Part shown: positions 47,517-58,380 of the stretch, one piece after another
How the letters are laid out: every line of letters starts with the position of its first letter
How positions within the stretch are numbered: position 1 is the first letter of the stretch
Origin: Mesocentrotus franciscanus
Lineage: Eukaryota > Echinodermata > Echinoidea > Camarodonta > Strongylocentrotidae
Assembly: GCA_037976565.1 (NCBI GenBank)
Contig: CP137682.1
Span: 186,001 to 250,000, forward strand
DNA: 64,000 nucleotides
Direction: 5' to 3'
The notes under the pieces: generated by a model
Databases searched by the model: none
The model's input: only the letters and a program-made list of their open reading frames with translations
What the model was told of the DNA's origin: nothing
Position numbers and translations under genes: made by a program

Positions 47517-47676
47517 CTAATAAGTCATTGAGAGGTCCGTAGCCAGTGAGCTCTAGCCTGAGGGCCAGGAGTACACTATGGGCTGTCTTGGGATGGATAC
47601 GAAAGAATCGGCATTCGATCGGCGTAAAGATGGTGTGCACAACAGAACTATTTTGGTCATAGTTTCCTGTGTAGAT
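47517..47676 (-). CDS. EGF-SRCR-F5/8C protein, C-terminal part of first F5/8C domain
   Basis: Minus strand: acceptor CTCGTTCAG, then IYTGNYDQNSSVVHTIFTPI, ECRFFRIHPKTAHSVLLALR and LELTGYGPLNDLL, then one base G before donor GTAGGT. RFFRIHPKTA and LRLELTGYG are the closing strands of an F5/8C domain; the usual final Cys after ELxG is replaced (GYG). The entry phase 0 matches NSNTVK in the exon at 48908. The leftover G is completed by the exon at 38408 to give Ala, linking the two F5/8C domains in one protein. Confidence 0.93.
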
Positions 47677-48907
47677 CTGAACGAGATAATACAACCATTT
47701 CACAATGAGATTAACTTGGGTTTGAAGTGTAGATTTTTCAATATCTAATAATTAACCCAATTAACCCAATGACGTCACTTTCGTAATACTTTTGTCCTTC
47801 TTTGCTATTATTTAATTTGCAATATCTCTGTAAAAAAATGTCCATACCTTCATCAGCACTATATTACATTTTTACACAATAATAGAGACAAATCTTCATT
47901 TGCACATTTATTGCCTCCTTTTTAATTTACATATTAATCCTGGACCTTTATACTACCATTATATTCTTACTTCAAAAGAAATAGCATTAAAATCCTATCT
48001 TATAACTTTCCGTGTGTCGGATGACACAATTCTTGATAATAAAGTGTCATTTGAAGTCAACGAATAATCAAACCTTGACGCATTCTTAAGCCTTTGTAGG
48101 GACAAGTTGTTAACAGTTTGCTTTCTTTTATTCTAGATTCTCATCACGGCAAACGTTTCCTCTTTTTCGCCATACTATTATAGGCAGTTACGTATCTATA
48201 CTTGAACGAACACATTTAATGTTTTCCACCAGAGTTTTTACCAAAATTGTTGTTTTGTAAGTTTGATTTTAATGGAGATTGCAAATTTCTAACTACTTTC
48301 GCCGTACATAGCCTACATTCTGTGCTGAGTAATATATTTCGTGGCCCCCTCTCTCTCTCTCTCTAAAAGAATGGACCCAAATTCTGGAACAGCCTGAATC
48401 ACGAACTAGTTGAAAGCCCCTCTATTAATTCTTTTAAACGAAAGGTCAGGTGTTTCCTTTTGAGTAAGCAGACGCGTACGCAGGAAGGGGTGTCTTTCGG
48501 AGGAACCCCCCTCACTTTTTGTTCAAGTGTTTAAAAAAAAAAGTTAAAACAAATTTGTGTGCTAAAGGGTGAAATAAAAACCGACGTAATACCCCCCACA
48601 CTGAACAAAAAAATCTGTCGGTATAATTTTCCAATTTCCCGGGGAAAAAAATGCTCTTACATTTCATTGTATGTATCATTGGATAAACATGATTATTTAA
48701 TTGTTTCCTGTGCAAGATTAATCTATACTGGTGTTAAAAGGGCTGTTGTTGGGGCTATTAAGATTGGACAAGGGTAATTTTGCTAAGCCATTGTGTCGCA
48801 TGAAGCAAACCTCCATTAATTTGGACATATTATTTTGTTTAAAATGGCACGTGTGACTAAGTAGCGACCATACAGAGAGGCAAGGGAAGCAAACTGAGTG
48901 CTAATAC

Positions 48908-49233
48908 CTTGACTGTGTTGCTGTTGATATCCTGGTAGTAGGTCCATGATGCTCCGTCCATACTGGAAGAAACTGTGTACGATGTCACCCACTGATTAAA
49001 AGTTGCCATGCCTTGCGTCATGATGGCGGTGATGACAAAGGTGGAATCGAATTTGATCTGAAGCCAGGGGTCTTCGTCATTCACTTCGGGGACCCACGCA
49101 GAAGGACTGTTAAGACGTGCTTTTAGTTTACTCAAACTATGATTGTACTCACTCGAGACTGTAATATCGCTGTCGGGAACCTTACCGCTTTCTAGACCAA
49201 CTGGATTACCCCGTGGTGTGCTGCACAGGTTCA
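48908..49233 (-). CDS. EGF-SRCR-F5/8C protein, main exon of first F5/8C domain
   Basis: Minus strand: acceptor TTTCAACAG, then NLCSTPRGNPVGLESGKVPD, SDITVSSEYNHSLSKLKARL, NSPSAWVPEVNDEDPWLQIK and later WVTSYTVSSSMDGASWTYYQ, ending NSNTVK before donor GTATTA. The opening Cys, LESGKVPDSDITVSSEY, AWVP, WLQIKFD and the WVTSYTVSSSMDG core identify F5/8C. Its entry phase 1 matches the exon at 50743 and the exit phase 0 matches 47676. In the second domain the same stretch is split by an intron after KWVK. Confidence 0.95.
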
Positions 49234-49394
49234 CTGTTGAAAAATAATCACAGAACTGCAGTTTTAGGCCTTTAAAACTCAGAGTGTTTTTAAATAGACC
49301 ACGCAACTCTAACACAATTAGTTTGGCTAAATCAGCATTCATAACCATACGCATTTGGATGTTCTAGCACTTGTGGGTAGGAGACATGTGAATA

Positions 49395-49575
49395 GGGACT
49401 TTTACATTTGCACGACGATAACGTAGACTGCTACGTGGACATCCTTTTAAGGCAATGTGACGTCCTTTTAAGGCACGGGCAGTGCCCGGCAGTGTGCCTT
49501 AAAAGGACGTCTCATTGCTTTATAAGGATGTCCACGTTGCAGTCCACGTTCTCGTCGTGCAAATCTAAAAGTCCC
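49395..49575. mobile_element. Foldback MITE with TA target
   Basis: TA flanks both ends. Arms GGGACTTTTACATTTGCACG and its near inverse continue through ACGTGGACATCCTT and GACGTCCTTTTAAGGCA, so almost the whole 181 bp is one hairpin around cgggcagtgcccgg. It lies just outside the first F5/8C exon. Confidence 0.92.
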
Positions 49576-50742
49576 TAATATTTGAACGTTTTTTACCGAT
49601 CACCTGTCTCAGTTGATCAGGACGCTTTACCCAACCCTAGGCCTAGCGCTGAACCTCATCATAACCTAAAACCCATTTACAACCCTATGGCCTGCATTTT
49701 ACCAAATGTTAGGCCTGATGCAAGACCTAAGTGTAGGCTTTTATTTGAAATCGTGTTTAACAAAGGAAGTTAGGGTGGGGTCTTTATAGACCCAGGGTAC
49801 GTCAGGCTTTCGTAGAATACGGACCCATATCTTTGACAAATTGAAGACATGAACAATTGTCGCCCAAGCAAATGTCTGGCACCGTCCATGTTTTAGGTGT
49901 CTAGAATCCCTGTGAATTCTATTCCGAACCCAATTGAAACAGTATGTGCCGAATACCAAGGATGTTTGAGATGGAGAGCCTCGACTAACGATAATTAGTG
50001 TAAACACGTGGACAATTATAAAGGATGTACAATGAAATTAATGAAGTGTCTTGATTCTTCGATGTCTGATGTCTGATGCTTCCAAAGTAAACAGGAGAGT
50101 TTTAGAAGAAATTAAAAAAAACATTAGAGATTAGGAAATTTAAAAGACGTTTATGATGCACAGTAAAGAGAATGTGCAGTTGTCGTGTTAATACTACCAA
50201 CATCATTCTGAATTTCCATGGCTTCAACATGGAGAATTCTTGCTAAATAGCTTTGACGGTTTCCAACAATAACAACAACAAAAATCATTTTAAGGACAAT
50301 TTCAACACCTTTTAGAACATTTTAATTAGAAAATTTTAATTTCATAGATCATTATCGTAAAGGGTATCTCCATGAGATAAAACCAACCGAATTAAATTGA
50401 CTCACGTGGGCAGTCATTGTCATCGCGATTCTTGTATTGCTGGCACTAAATTTGTTCGCTTGTACTTTAGTTTACCATTATGTGCAGTTTCCCCAGTTAC
50501 ATGTTGGTCTGCGAAAACTAATTGTCATTAGAATATCCATTGTACATTTCCCATAGTTATGCAATAAAAAGAGAATTTGATTATTTCCTTCTTAAGAAAT
50601 AAAACAGACGTTACTAGAGAGCGCGTATTTGTCGTGTTTGTTTCTGCGGCATCAAACATACTTAAAAGACAAGCTGTTTGTTGTGACTCCATCTATGTGA
50701 AGTCTCCTTGTCAATACATTTCCATTTTTCTGAAACACTTAC

Positions 50743-50916
50743 GTGTACAGCAAACAACAGCTACACCCCCCTCCTTACGGTTCATCGCCGACGTCTCCTC
50801 GTACCAGCAGGTTGTAATGTTAGTCACGTTGACTGGACATCTCACAGTCAAAGCCTCAGAATGATTATCTAGGGACGACATCTCGTAGAGATCTCCTCCT
50901 ACTGTCGCATATACAT
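50743..50916 (-). CDS. EGF-SRCR-F5/8C protein, second half of SRCR domain
   Basis: Minus strand: acceptor TGTTAAAAG, then VYATVGGDLYEMSSLDNHSE, ALTVRCPVNVTNITTCWYEE and TSAMNRKEGGVAVVCCT, with one base C left before donor GTAAGT. VRCPVNVTNITTCWYEE aligns with the 'V-C-G-E-sl--C' part of SRCR domains, and GGVAVVC with the final 'DAGVVC'. The Cys usually found a few residues before that end (in the 'NCGHSEDAGV' region) is missing. Phase 1 at both ends. N-glycosylation sequons NVTN and NITT are present. Confidence 0.85.
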
Positions 50917-51815
50917 CTTTTAACAGATGATCAGAAGGGGAAAAAAAGATCAATTGAAATAAAAGAAGTATTTACACTAGGGATTGTAATCATGACTACT
51001 AGTAAACTAAATGTTCTCTGCTGCATTTGTCGTAATTCCACAAAGATATCGATGAGTTTTGGTCATGAGATTACATTGTTTAAAAAGACACAGACGTTGT
51101 TTGTTGAAAAATTCAATTTGCAAAAGTTTACAAGTAATATGTTATAAATTTTATGAGACTTTTGTTGGGCAATATTATAAAGGACAAATATTCATGATGG
51201 TTAGTGATATTTGATGAATACTTTTTGTTAAATCAGAAAACTAAGGAGAAGGTTTTATGTTTGTTAAGTGTCCGGACACCCAACCCCCCTAAAAAAAATG
51301 ACTCAGTCTTGCTGACAGTTACATGGACTGCACCCAGAAATGTTTATGATATTACACAGGCGCGTAACATGGAAGTTGGTTCAAACTTTTTTTTTTATAG
51401 GAGGGTATGTAAAAGAGCAATCCATTTCGGAGGACATTTCTATCATGAAATTCATCCAAACTGCCTTAACAAAGAACAATCAAAGAGCTCACAAATTATT
51501 TCATACCTTTACAAAACCCAACCTCTTCTATCAGTCGACAAAAATAAATATTTTGAGTATTCGTGCGCTTTGTTATTTGAAAGATCTTGCTTTCTCAGAT
51601 CCCTCTTTCAAATAGCATTGATAACGAACAAATGAAAGCCTATTAAAATTAAATATCCGCTGATACAATGGACTGCATTCGATGGTGAACTTCAAAATTC
51701 GACAGTAAATACCTCGGTCACACCACCAAAATTACTCCTAATCGACTTCAAACCTACCGAATGTAACATTTTGTTCAGTCTGTTGTCGGTCATGGCATCG
51801 TTTCACGAAACTGTC

Positions 51816-52202
51816 TTAAAGGGATTGGGTAATTTTGTGTCAGATTCTGAAACAAAATCCTGGATTTAGCTAATGCTGCAATGATAATTATAAACCTTTA
51901 GGTCAGTCAGGAACCCCATGACTTTTACAAGCCGATCGCCTGTCTGATTATCAAGATATTTATGATTGGAAATCGAAATTCAAAAATTCGTTTTCCTAAC
52001 GGTTTTGATAACACTATAGTATATTATTGGGGAAAATGAGTATGGTAAAACCGGTCACTCAAAGATTTTTACTTTTTTGAGGCACTTCATGATCATTTTG
52101 AAGCGCATTTTTTTAGGGCTTCAATATTACACCATATCACAGACACTGATAACACGTAGGGCCATGCATCTCAGATTTAACATTGTTAAACGATGCCTTT
52201 AA
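51816..52202. mobile_element. TTAA-type MITE, family T2 copy 2
   Basis: Begins TTAAAGGGATTGGGTAA and ends CGATGCCTTTAA; about 90% alike by eye to 18964-19348. Intronic in the SRCR gene. Confidence 0.88.
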
Positions 52203-52345
52203 GTGAAAGCTCACCGACATCCCATTGAAACGCGTGTTAAGTTGAATACGCGCGTTTCATAGGTTGTAGAAATCATGTACTTATGACGTTTTCGTCGAAG
52301 ATAAGTGAACAGAATACAGGACTATAAGCTTCATAAAGCATTTAC

Positions 52346-52504
52346 CTTCATATCCTAGATACTTGCAGACTAACCGGGATGCGTTCCTGGACCAGTTTAC
52401 TTGATGGATTAACATGTAGGTTGTAGGGCGAGAACGAGATGTGATAAGTATTCTTCCTTCGCTTTGACTTCCACCGACTAGTCTCAAGGAATGGATGAAG
52501 GGGT
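52346..52504 (-). CDS. EGF-SRCR-F5/8C protein, first half of SRCR domain
   Basis: Minus strand: acceptor GCATGTAAAG, then PFIHSLRLVGGSQSEGRILI, TSRSRPTTYMLIHQVNWSRN and ASRLVCKYLGYE, with one base G left before donor GTAAAT. SLRLVGGSQSEGRILI is the usual SRCR opening and NASRLVCKYLGYE the conserved 'A-VVCRQLGY' stretch. The segment where a typical domain has WGTVCDDGW is changed to TYMLIHQVNW, without the Cys. Phase 1 at both ends, a symmetrical exon. Confidence 0.88.
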
Positions 52505-52607
52505 CTTTACATGCAATGAATTGAGCCAAAATACAAAATGTAACGTTCCTCTGAGCAAAGCCGTACGTTTGAAGAACAAGACGAAAATACGTGACCAAAC
52601 ATGTAAG

Positions 52608-52735
52608 CAGCGGCGGATCTATGGGGGGGGCCCGGCCCCTTCCTGGCAAAAAAAACAGGTAAAAACACCTTTTTTGTTTAAAAAAAAAGAAGACGGGCCC
52701 CCTCCCCTGGCAAAAAAAAATGTTGAGTATGTTGA
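52608..52735. mobile_element. Lone hAT-like left terminus
   Basis: CAGCGGCGGATCTATGGGGG followed by poly-G/C and poly-A resembles the H1 left end. No matching right end or 8-bp duplication was found, so a truncated copy is likely. Confidence 0.4.
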
Positions 52736-52737
52736 GT

Positions 52738-53140
52738 AAAGTAGTGGTCACTATTTTCACGTTGAGCAAAAAAAAAAAAAAAGTGCTTCTGGCTCTCTGT
52801 CTCTGTCTCAGTCTCTCTCTCTCTCTGTCTCTCAGTCGCTCCCACTCTATCTCTTTCTCTCTTTCTCTCTTTCTCTCTGTCTCTCTCGCCGTCTTTTTAA
52901 AAAATCTCTCTTTTGTTCATATATGGTTTATTTATAGTGGTCACTATTTCCACGTTGAGCAAAAAAAAAAACAAAAAAAAAGTGCTTCTGGCTCTCTGTC
53001 TCTGTCTGTCTCTCTCTCTCTCTCTCTCTCAGTCGCTCCCACACTCTCTCTCTCTCTCTCTTTTTCTCTCTGTCTCTCTCGCCGTCTTTTTTTTAAATCT
53101 CTTTTGTGTTTATATATATATATATATATATGGTTTATTT
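52738..53140. repeat. Two-copy tandem duplication with CT tracts
   Basis: Both units begin agtggtcactatttycacgt, then tgagcaaaaaaaa, agtgcttctggctctctgtc, a long CT-rich tract and ctctcgccgtcttttt. Period about 198 bp. Ends in a TA microsatellite (53108-53132). Confidence 0.92.
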
Positions 53141-53329
53141 ATTTAAAAAAATCACACTGCAGCCCAAAGGCTGAATTGCACGATTTTTTTTACAAATCTT
53201 TGACATAAAAACAAATTATAATGAACATTGTAAAAAGCATTACACAAAATATTCAACAAAATATTCTTTTACATTTTAAACCGAAATAGCTCGGATTATC
53301 AGATGGTATAAAGGCACATAGATTAATAG

Positions 53330-53420
53330 ATGATCAGATTGAGAGAGGGAGAGAGAAAGAATCGAGAAGGGAGAGAGAAAAAGGTGGGATTCAGAGAGGA
53401 AGAACTAGTGTTGGAAGAAA
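53330..53420. repeat. GA-rich tract
   Basis: Purine-rich gagagag/gaagggaga sequence. Confidence 0.7.
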
Positions 53421-53789
53421 AAATACTATAAGGGAAAAACTAAGAATCAGGAGTGACAAAAACCAGAAATAAGGCTTTAGGTATGTGTTTTTGAATGCTT
53501 CATCGTCAGATGAGAGAGCAAACCAGGTACAACGAATACATGATATATTGATATGGGAATATTGTAAAAATAAAATACAATTCATCATTTAAAAAGGTTA
53601 TATGCTTAAAATAATACTTAAAAAGTGAAATTAGATAAATTATACACTATACAGAGTCCACAAATAGATACAAATATGATATTATTTACATTTAAAACAT
53701 CATATATAGGACTATATGTAGAATGTTGGATGCGAGGAATTAGGCAATAAAAAAGCAAAGGCAGATGTGTATATCATAATATGTTGATG

Positions 53790-53905
53790 AAGTGGGAGAG
53801 CGAGAGAGAGAGAGAGAGGGGAGGAATAAGATAGAAAAGGTAGTATGTGAGAGAAGGAATAACAGAAGGAGAGAATGAGTAATATAGTAAAAGAGAGAAA
53901 ATGGA
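53790..53905. repeat. GA-rich tract
   Basis: gagagagag and related purine-rich sequence; the ORFs opposite are Leu/Ser-rich artefacts. Confidence 0.75.
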
Positions 53906-54414
53906 AGGAGGTGAAAGAAAAAGTCAAAATTCATCAATATCCAAATCTAAGGTATGTGTAAACCAAACATCATCCCTAATAACTATATACATCGATAACA
54001 ATACTCACCAATATCCACAATCTTGATATCATCAATGAATTTTAACAAAACAAATTCATCAAAGGCAATCATATGATTATTATTATCAGTCTTATTAGAC
54101 TTTTCATGAGGTATTTAGTATGTCAATCAACAAAGGGATGGGGCTTTTTCTGTACCTTTCTGTCCTACAGCGCATTTGTTGGTAGTGGGTTTTATTTCTA
54201 AGTGATCGGGAACCTTCATGTTGTTTCCTAAGGGGGTAACCAGCTATTGAAATGGCTAGATTTCGTGAGGGCCTGGGCAAATTTTCTTACAAAGATGAAC
54301 CCTTCTAACATCAAGTTTCTCAAGACGTGTGTAGTCCAGCGCTTCATCGTAAGATGAATGAGCTGAACCCATGATCAAACGAAGGGCACGTTTTAGTTAA
54401 TGTCCTCCTCTTAC

Positions 54415-54519
54415 CATACTCGCATCTGTCTCCACGGTAGCTATCCAGGCAAGTGCAGTTAAACCCTTTATCTGTTTCCTCACAGGTACCTCCATGTTGA
54501 CAGGGGTTCGATGAACACG
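54415..54519 (-). CDS. EGF-SRCR-F5/8C protein, EGF-like exon
   Basis: Minus strand: acceptor CCAATTTCAG, then [20 protein letters not shown] and [14 protein letters not shown], with one base G left before donor GTAAGA. All six EGF cysteines are present in the C-x4-C-x4/5-C ... C-x1-C-x8-C order. The exon is 105 bp with phase 1 on both sides, the classic shuffling-competent EGF exon. It is the most upstream exon I can support; signal peptide and 5' exons must lie further right or outside the window. Likely secreted or cell-surface, with adhesive or pattern-recognition role (inference). Confidence 0.92.
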
Positions 54520-57500
54520 CTGAAATTGGACCACACAATATGCATGTAACAAGTTAGAAACTGGATGCCATTAATTGATAATTTGAAACGGACAATCAAA
54601 TATTTTAACTTTGAAACATTATTCGGAGTAAATAAATAACATTCACTTTTAATTCCAGGCATGAAATTATAAAGATACATTTTAAGTATTACATAAAAAT
54701 ACATACACATTTAAACGAGGTTTGACATATCAGAACGATAGTACAGTGCAAAAGAAGAAAAAAGACATCAGACACACCAGACAACGAAGGGGGGAGGGGG
54801 GCAACTACCTCCCGGACAACTACCCCCGGACAACTATCCCCTAGGGGTAGTTGTCCTAGTGGGTAGTTTTCCTAGGGGGTAGTTGACTGGGGGTAGTTAT
54901 CCGGGGATTGATGTCCAGGGGGTAGGTGTCCTAGAACCCAAATGAACATATCTCCAAAACTTACTCGCCCGTTCACTCGCACGCTCTGCGCAATGTACAT
55001 AGGGCTACGTGAAAATTTGTGCATGCCTTCGTCCTTCACTGTTTAGTGTATGTGTTATCGACTGTTCGCCGTGCTTTATATCTTTTAATTCATCGAAAAT
55101 TCCTACAAGAGTTGTTGAAATGGATTGAGGAGGCTCCTTCGATAGATGATATACGTTTGTGGACCGTGCCACGTCTGAAGACTTTTTGAGGCAACGGAAC
55201 CGAGAGTTTCAGGACGGAAAGATGAGCTTGTCGCCTTTGTGTTTTCTGTTCTACTGTCACCAGAATTAGCACCCGTCACGCAGACTTCTGCCAATCCCTC
55301 AGCCAAATTATAAACATTCAAATCATACATCCACAAATCACATCAATATTGCACATCCAACAACAATTAAAAGACAGTTGAGAATCAAACGTGATTAATA
55401 GTGATTTATTACTTTTAATATTTGATCTTTCTCCCACTTGTTTTCATTTGCATTTAGTATCTTTGTATAGCATAGTTTACATTCATGTATTGCATAGAAA
55501 TACATACTATAGTCACAAGTAAAAAACAATATCACAAATGTGTGCATGTTCATATCAATGTTGTAAATATGCTTAAAATCACATCTTTAAATAGTCAATT
55601 TCATAAAATCACAAATCTAAGATAGACATGTTTAACGATGAAATAATTTAATAACTTAATTCATAGGCCTATATTGCGCTTCTTAACAAAACAACAGTTG
55701 AGGTAAACCCAACTTCTGCCTATTGATAATTGCATCAATAAGTATTAACTTTAAATTTTGAGCTATGAATTACAATGATACATGTTTATATCAGTAAAAA
55801 ATAACCTGTTTTTATTGTATTAAACTTACTGCTTCGACTTAAGCGATTATTTGACTTATTGAAGGTCGACTGATGCAAGGTCACACTGTATTAGAATCTT
55901 ATAATAATGTACTAGACAAGTACTTATTATTATCAACCTAGTATACATTCAAATGTTATGGAGCAGCAGTAAACTGTCAACTGTCATGCAAATATATGAA
56001 GAAAAAGAAAAATCATACAGGATACACCAATTTTGCATTGATCCCTTGTGTTTCGTATTATGTCATAGTGTTTACATGTATTTCATTAAAAATAAATATT
56101 TACATTAATTAAGTAATACGCATGCAAATAAATGTGTGCGAATGGAAGAATGACACACTGAGAGAATGGTGATTGAGATGTCAGATGTTCATTATAAATA
56201 ATTACAGCAATACAAATTGGGCGGATGGAAGTTAAAGGTAAAGTTCAGCTCAGGTAATGGTGAAAATACTATTGATGTCACGAAGTTAACTTTGCTTTGC
56301 TTCAACTTGGTTGCTTACAGTTTTTGATGTAGAAGATAGTTCTTCTGTTTTAGCTCATCTATATCTATTTTTATCCTTACAAGAAGGGAAAGAGGTGGCA
56401 TATTCGGAGCAGTAGATGTGGTCAACTAAGTAGTTGTCTTCTGTTTTCGGTTGAACTTGTGAAACTTGTAAAAGATTATTGATTTCTGGGACTTCCTCCT
56501 GCAGAGTTTTAGAAAAAACGTAGATAATACTTTACCGATGATCAGATTCCAAGTAAATTTTATGATAAGGAACCGATTCTGACATTCAGAAATAATTTTC
56601 GGTGACTGATGTGATCATTCACAACGGCCGAAGGCCAGTACAGCGCACAAACAAAATCACAGTATATGTTGCTCTCTCAGCTCTCTTTATGTTCAATTGA
56701 CCTTTGGAAAAGTTCGTTCCCGAATTTGGCGCCTGCGCAGTATTGCAATTACGAACTCGCTTATTGCGTCCCGCAGGACTCAACAAAAGTTCCCAGGTTG
56801 GTTTCCGGAAGCTGGAGAAGAATCATTTTCGCATCGTATACTAATTATAATTTCTATGATTTACACATGTATCCAATCTGTCCATATAGTGTAAAAGTAA
56901 CGACCCATGTTTGACACTAATAAACGATGTGCATGAGACTAATCTTGTTCGGTATAATTTACATATTTGCACAGATTGAAAAAAAAAAAGAAAAAAAAAA
57001 AAGATCAAAATTTTGACTGACAGTTCGTCTTCTGCGCACCTGTACAAATAAATGGAGTATTTTTAGCCAGATTCTAGCATTAAAAGTGTGTATTACTTAC
57101 TGAACAAATTAGGCTTTTGCGATCGCTTTTACGGAACTGATTTTACAGAATCCGCAAACTGACGAAATCGGAAGCTTTGCCGACATGCTTGACTATACCT
57201 CCGTGTTTTTCCTTTTCGCATTTGCTATTTTTCGTGCTTTTTTGCTGAATTAGATTCGCTTAATGGCGCTTTTAGGTATTTCTCTTTAACATTCTTTTTC
57301 AAAAAAATGTGGGGCTCAAACCCACCGAGCCCAGCCGTAGCGCGGGCCCTGTACATTGTGTAGCCTAACGGCCGGCATGATGATTTGACAGATGGACCTG
57401 AACCTAACTGAGTCCTGTTATACTTTAGAACGTTGTAACTTGTACGCCATAGTGTAGAGCGATCATCGGCCTTTTGTTCAAATCATATAGGCCTAAAACA

Positions 57501-58248
57501 CGAATTAGGTCTAGTTCTGACCTGAAAACGACCCAAATCTCTGAGCATGGCTAGCTGGACCGGGGCCTTGGCCTATATATAATGCCGACATTTTGGTATG
57601 CTCCTATTAGAATTGCCATTGCGTACAGGTATGAAAATGTAATACAAGTATTGCTAAGTATATGACCAATGTTTACCTTTTCCTCAGAACAAGTTCCAAT
57701 TTAATCCTATTACGTTATTCAATAAACACAAGACTATATCATTGTTATAACTTCTGGAGCCTATGACCTACAAGCATCGTTTTCTCTTTAGGCTCCATCA
57801 TATTTCTTCCTTTATTTAACTTAGTCTTATGTATTATTCTCTTTGTTTGTATAAATAAAAACAAATAAAATGAAAAAAATGTAACATGCCAAATGTAATG
57901 ATGTATAATATACAACATGTGAAATATAAAAATAAACTGAAACTGAACTGAACTGAATATACGGATAAGTAAGTGCCTTGGGCCCTTCTTTTAGCCCTTC
58001 TTTCTTCCCTTTTCTTTTCCTTTTCTTTCCTTTCCTTTCCTTTTCCTTTCATTTCCTTTCCTTTTCCTGTTTTTAAAGGGGGGCCCGTTGAGCCGCCCCC
58101 GTGTATCCCCGCCTAAATAGTGCACACGTAGAGCATAGAAGTACTAGCTCGGAAAGTGATGAATCGTGGAAATGGGTAGTCATTGGATTTGTGTAATCCC
58201 AGGGAAGTGATGGAGATTGTTTAATTATTAGACCATTTCGTAGTTAGC
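54520..58248. other. Region upstream of the EGF exon, no further exon confirmed
   Basis: Probably 5' intron of the minus-strand gene plus intergenic DNA. An open minus frame at 55103-55336 (EVCVTGANSGDSRTENTKAT) has protein-like text but I could not fit clean splice sites and phase. An NRF1-like GCGCCTGCGCAG at about 56729-56740 could mark a promoter. A pyrimidine tract and hAT-like GC end sit at 57980-58115. A lone TTAAAGGTAAAG terminus is near 56233. Confidence 0.4.
54795..54940. repeat. Inverted minisatellite of GGGGGTAGTTGTCC words
   Basis: The left part carries ggacaactaccccc units and the right part ggggtagttgtcct units, meeting at the centre ccccTAGGGG. Six to eight units in all, so the locus can form a ladder of hairpins. 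Confidence 0.85.
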
Positions 58249-58290
58249 ACATGGTACAAATGACCCCAAATATCCACAGATCTTTTAGTT

Positions 58291-58380
58291 TTACTCATGG
58301 AGAAGTCCCACTTTCTGTATTTTAGAATAATCAATGCCAAAGTCATGTATGTGCTTCATGAATAGCTTTTGTTTGCCCTC
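58291..58380 (-). pseudogene. Inverted relative of the C-terminal exon at 63326
   Basis: Minus strand reads EGKQKLFMKHIHDFGIDYSK and IQKVGLLHE, then stop. It matches GKTKGTLMKHLQHFGSDYSK ... KVEHLHV of the plus-strand exon 63326-63436. An 18-bp stretch after the acceptor-like ttctatgatacaag is missing. The similarity continues into the downstream sequence (tatttggggtcatttgta on minus, to 58249). It is probably a diverged, dead copy. Confidence 0.6.

Noticed and set aside
55103..55336. Minus-strand frame EVCVTGANSGDSRTENTKAT as an upstream exon of the EGF-SRCR gene
   Set aside because: I could not fit an acceptor and donor giving phase 1 to the EGF exon; left as unassigned.
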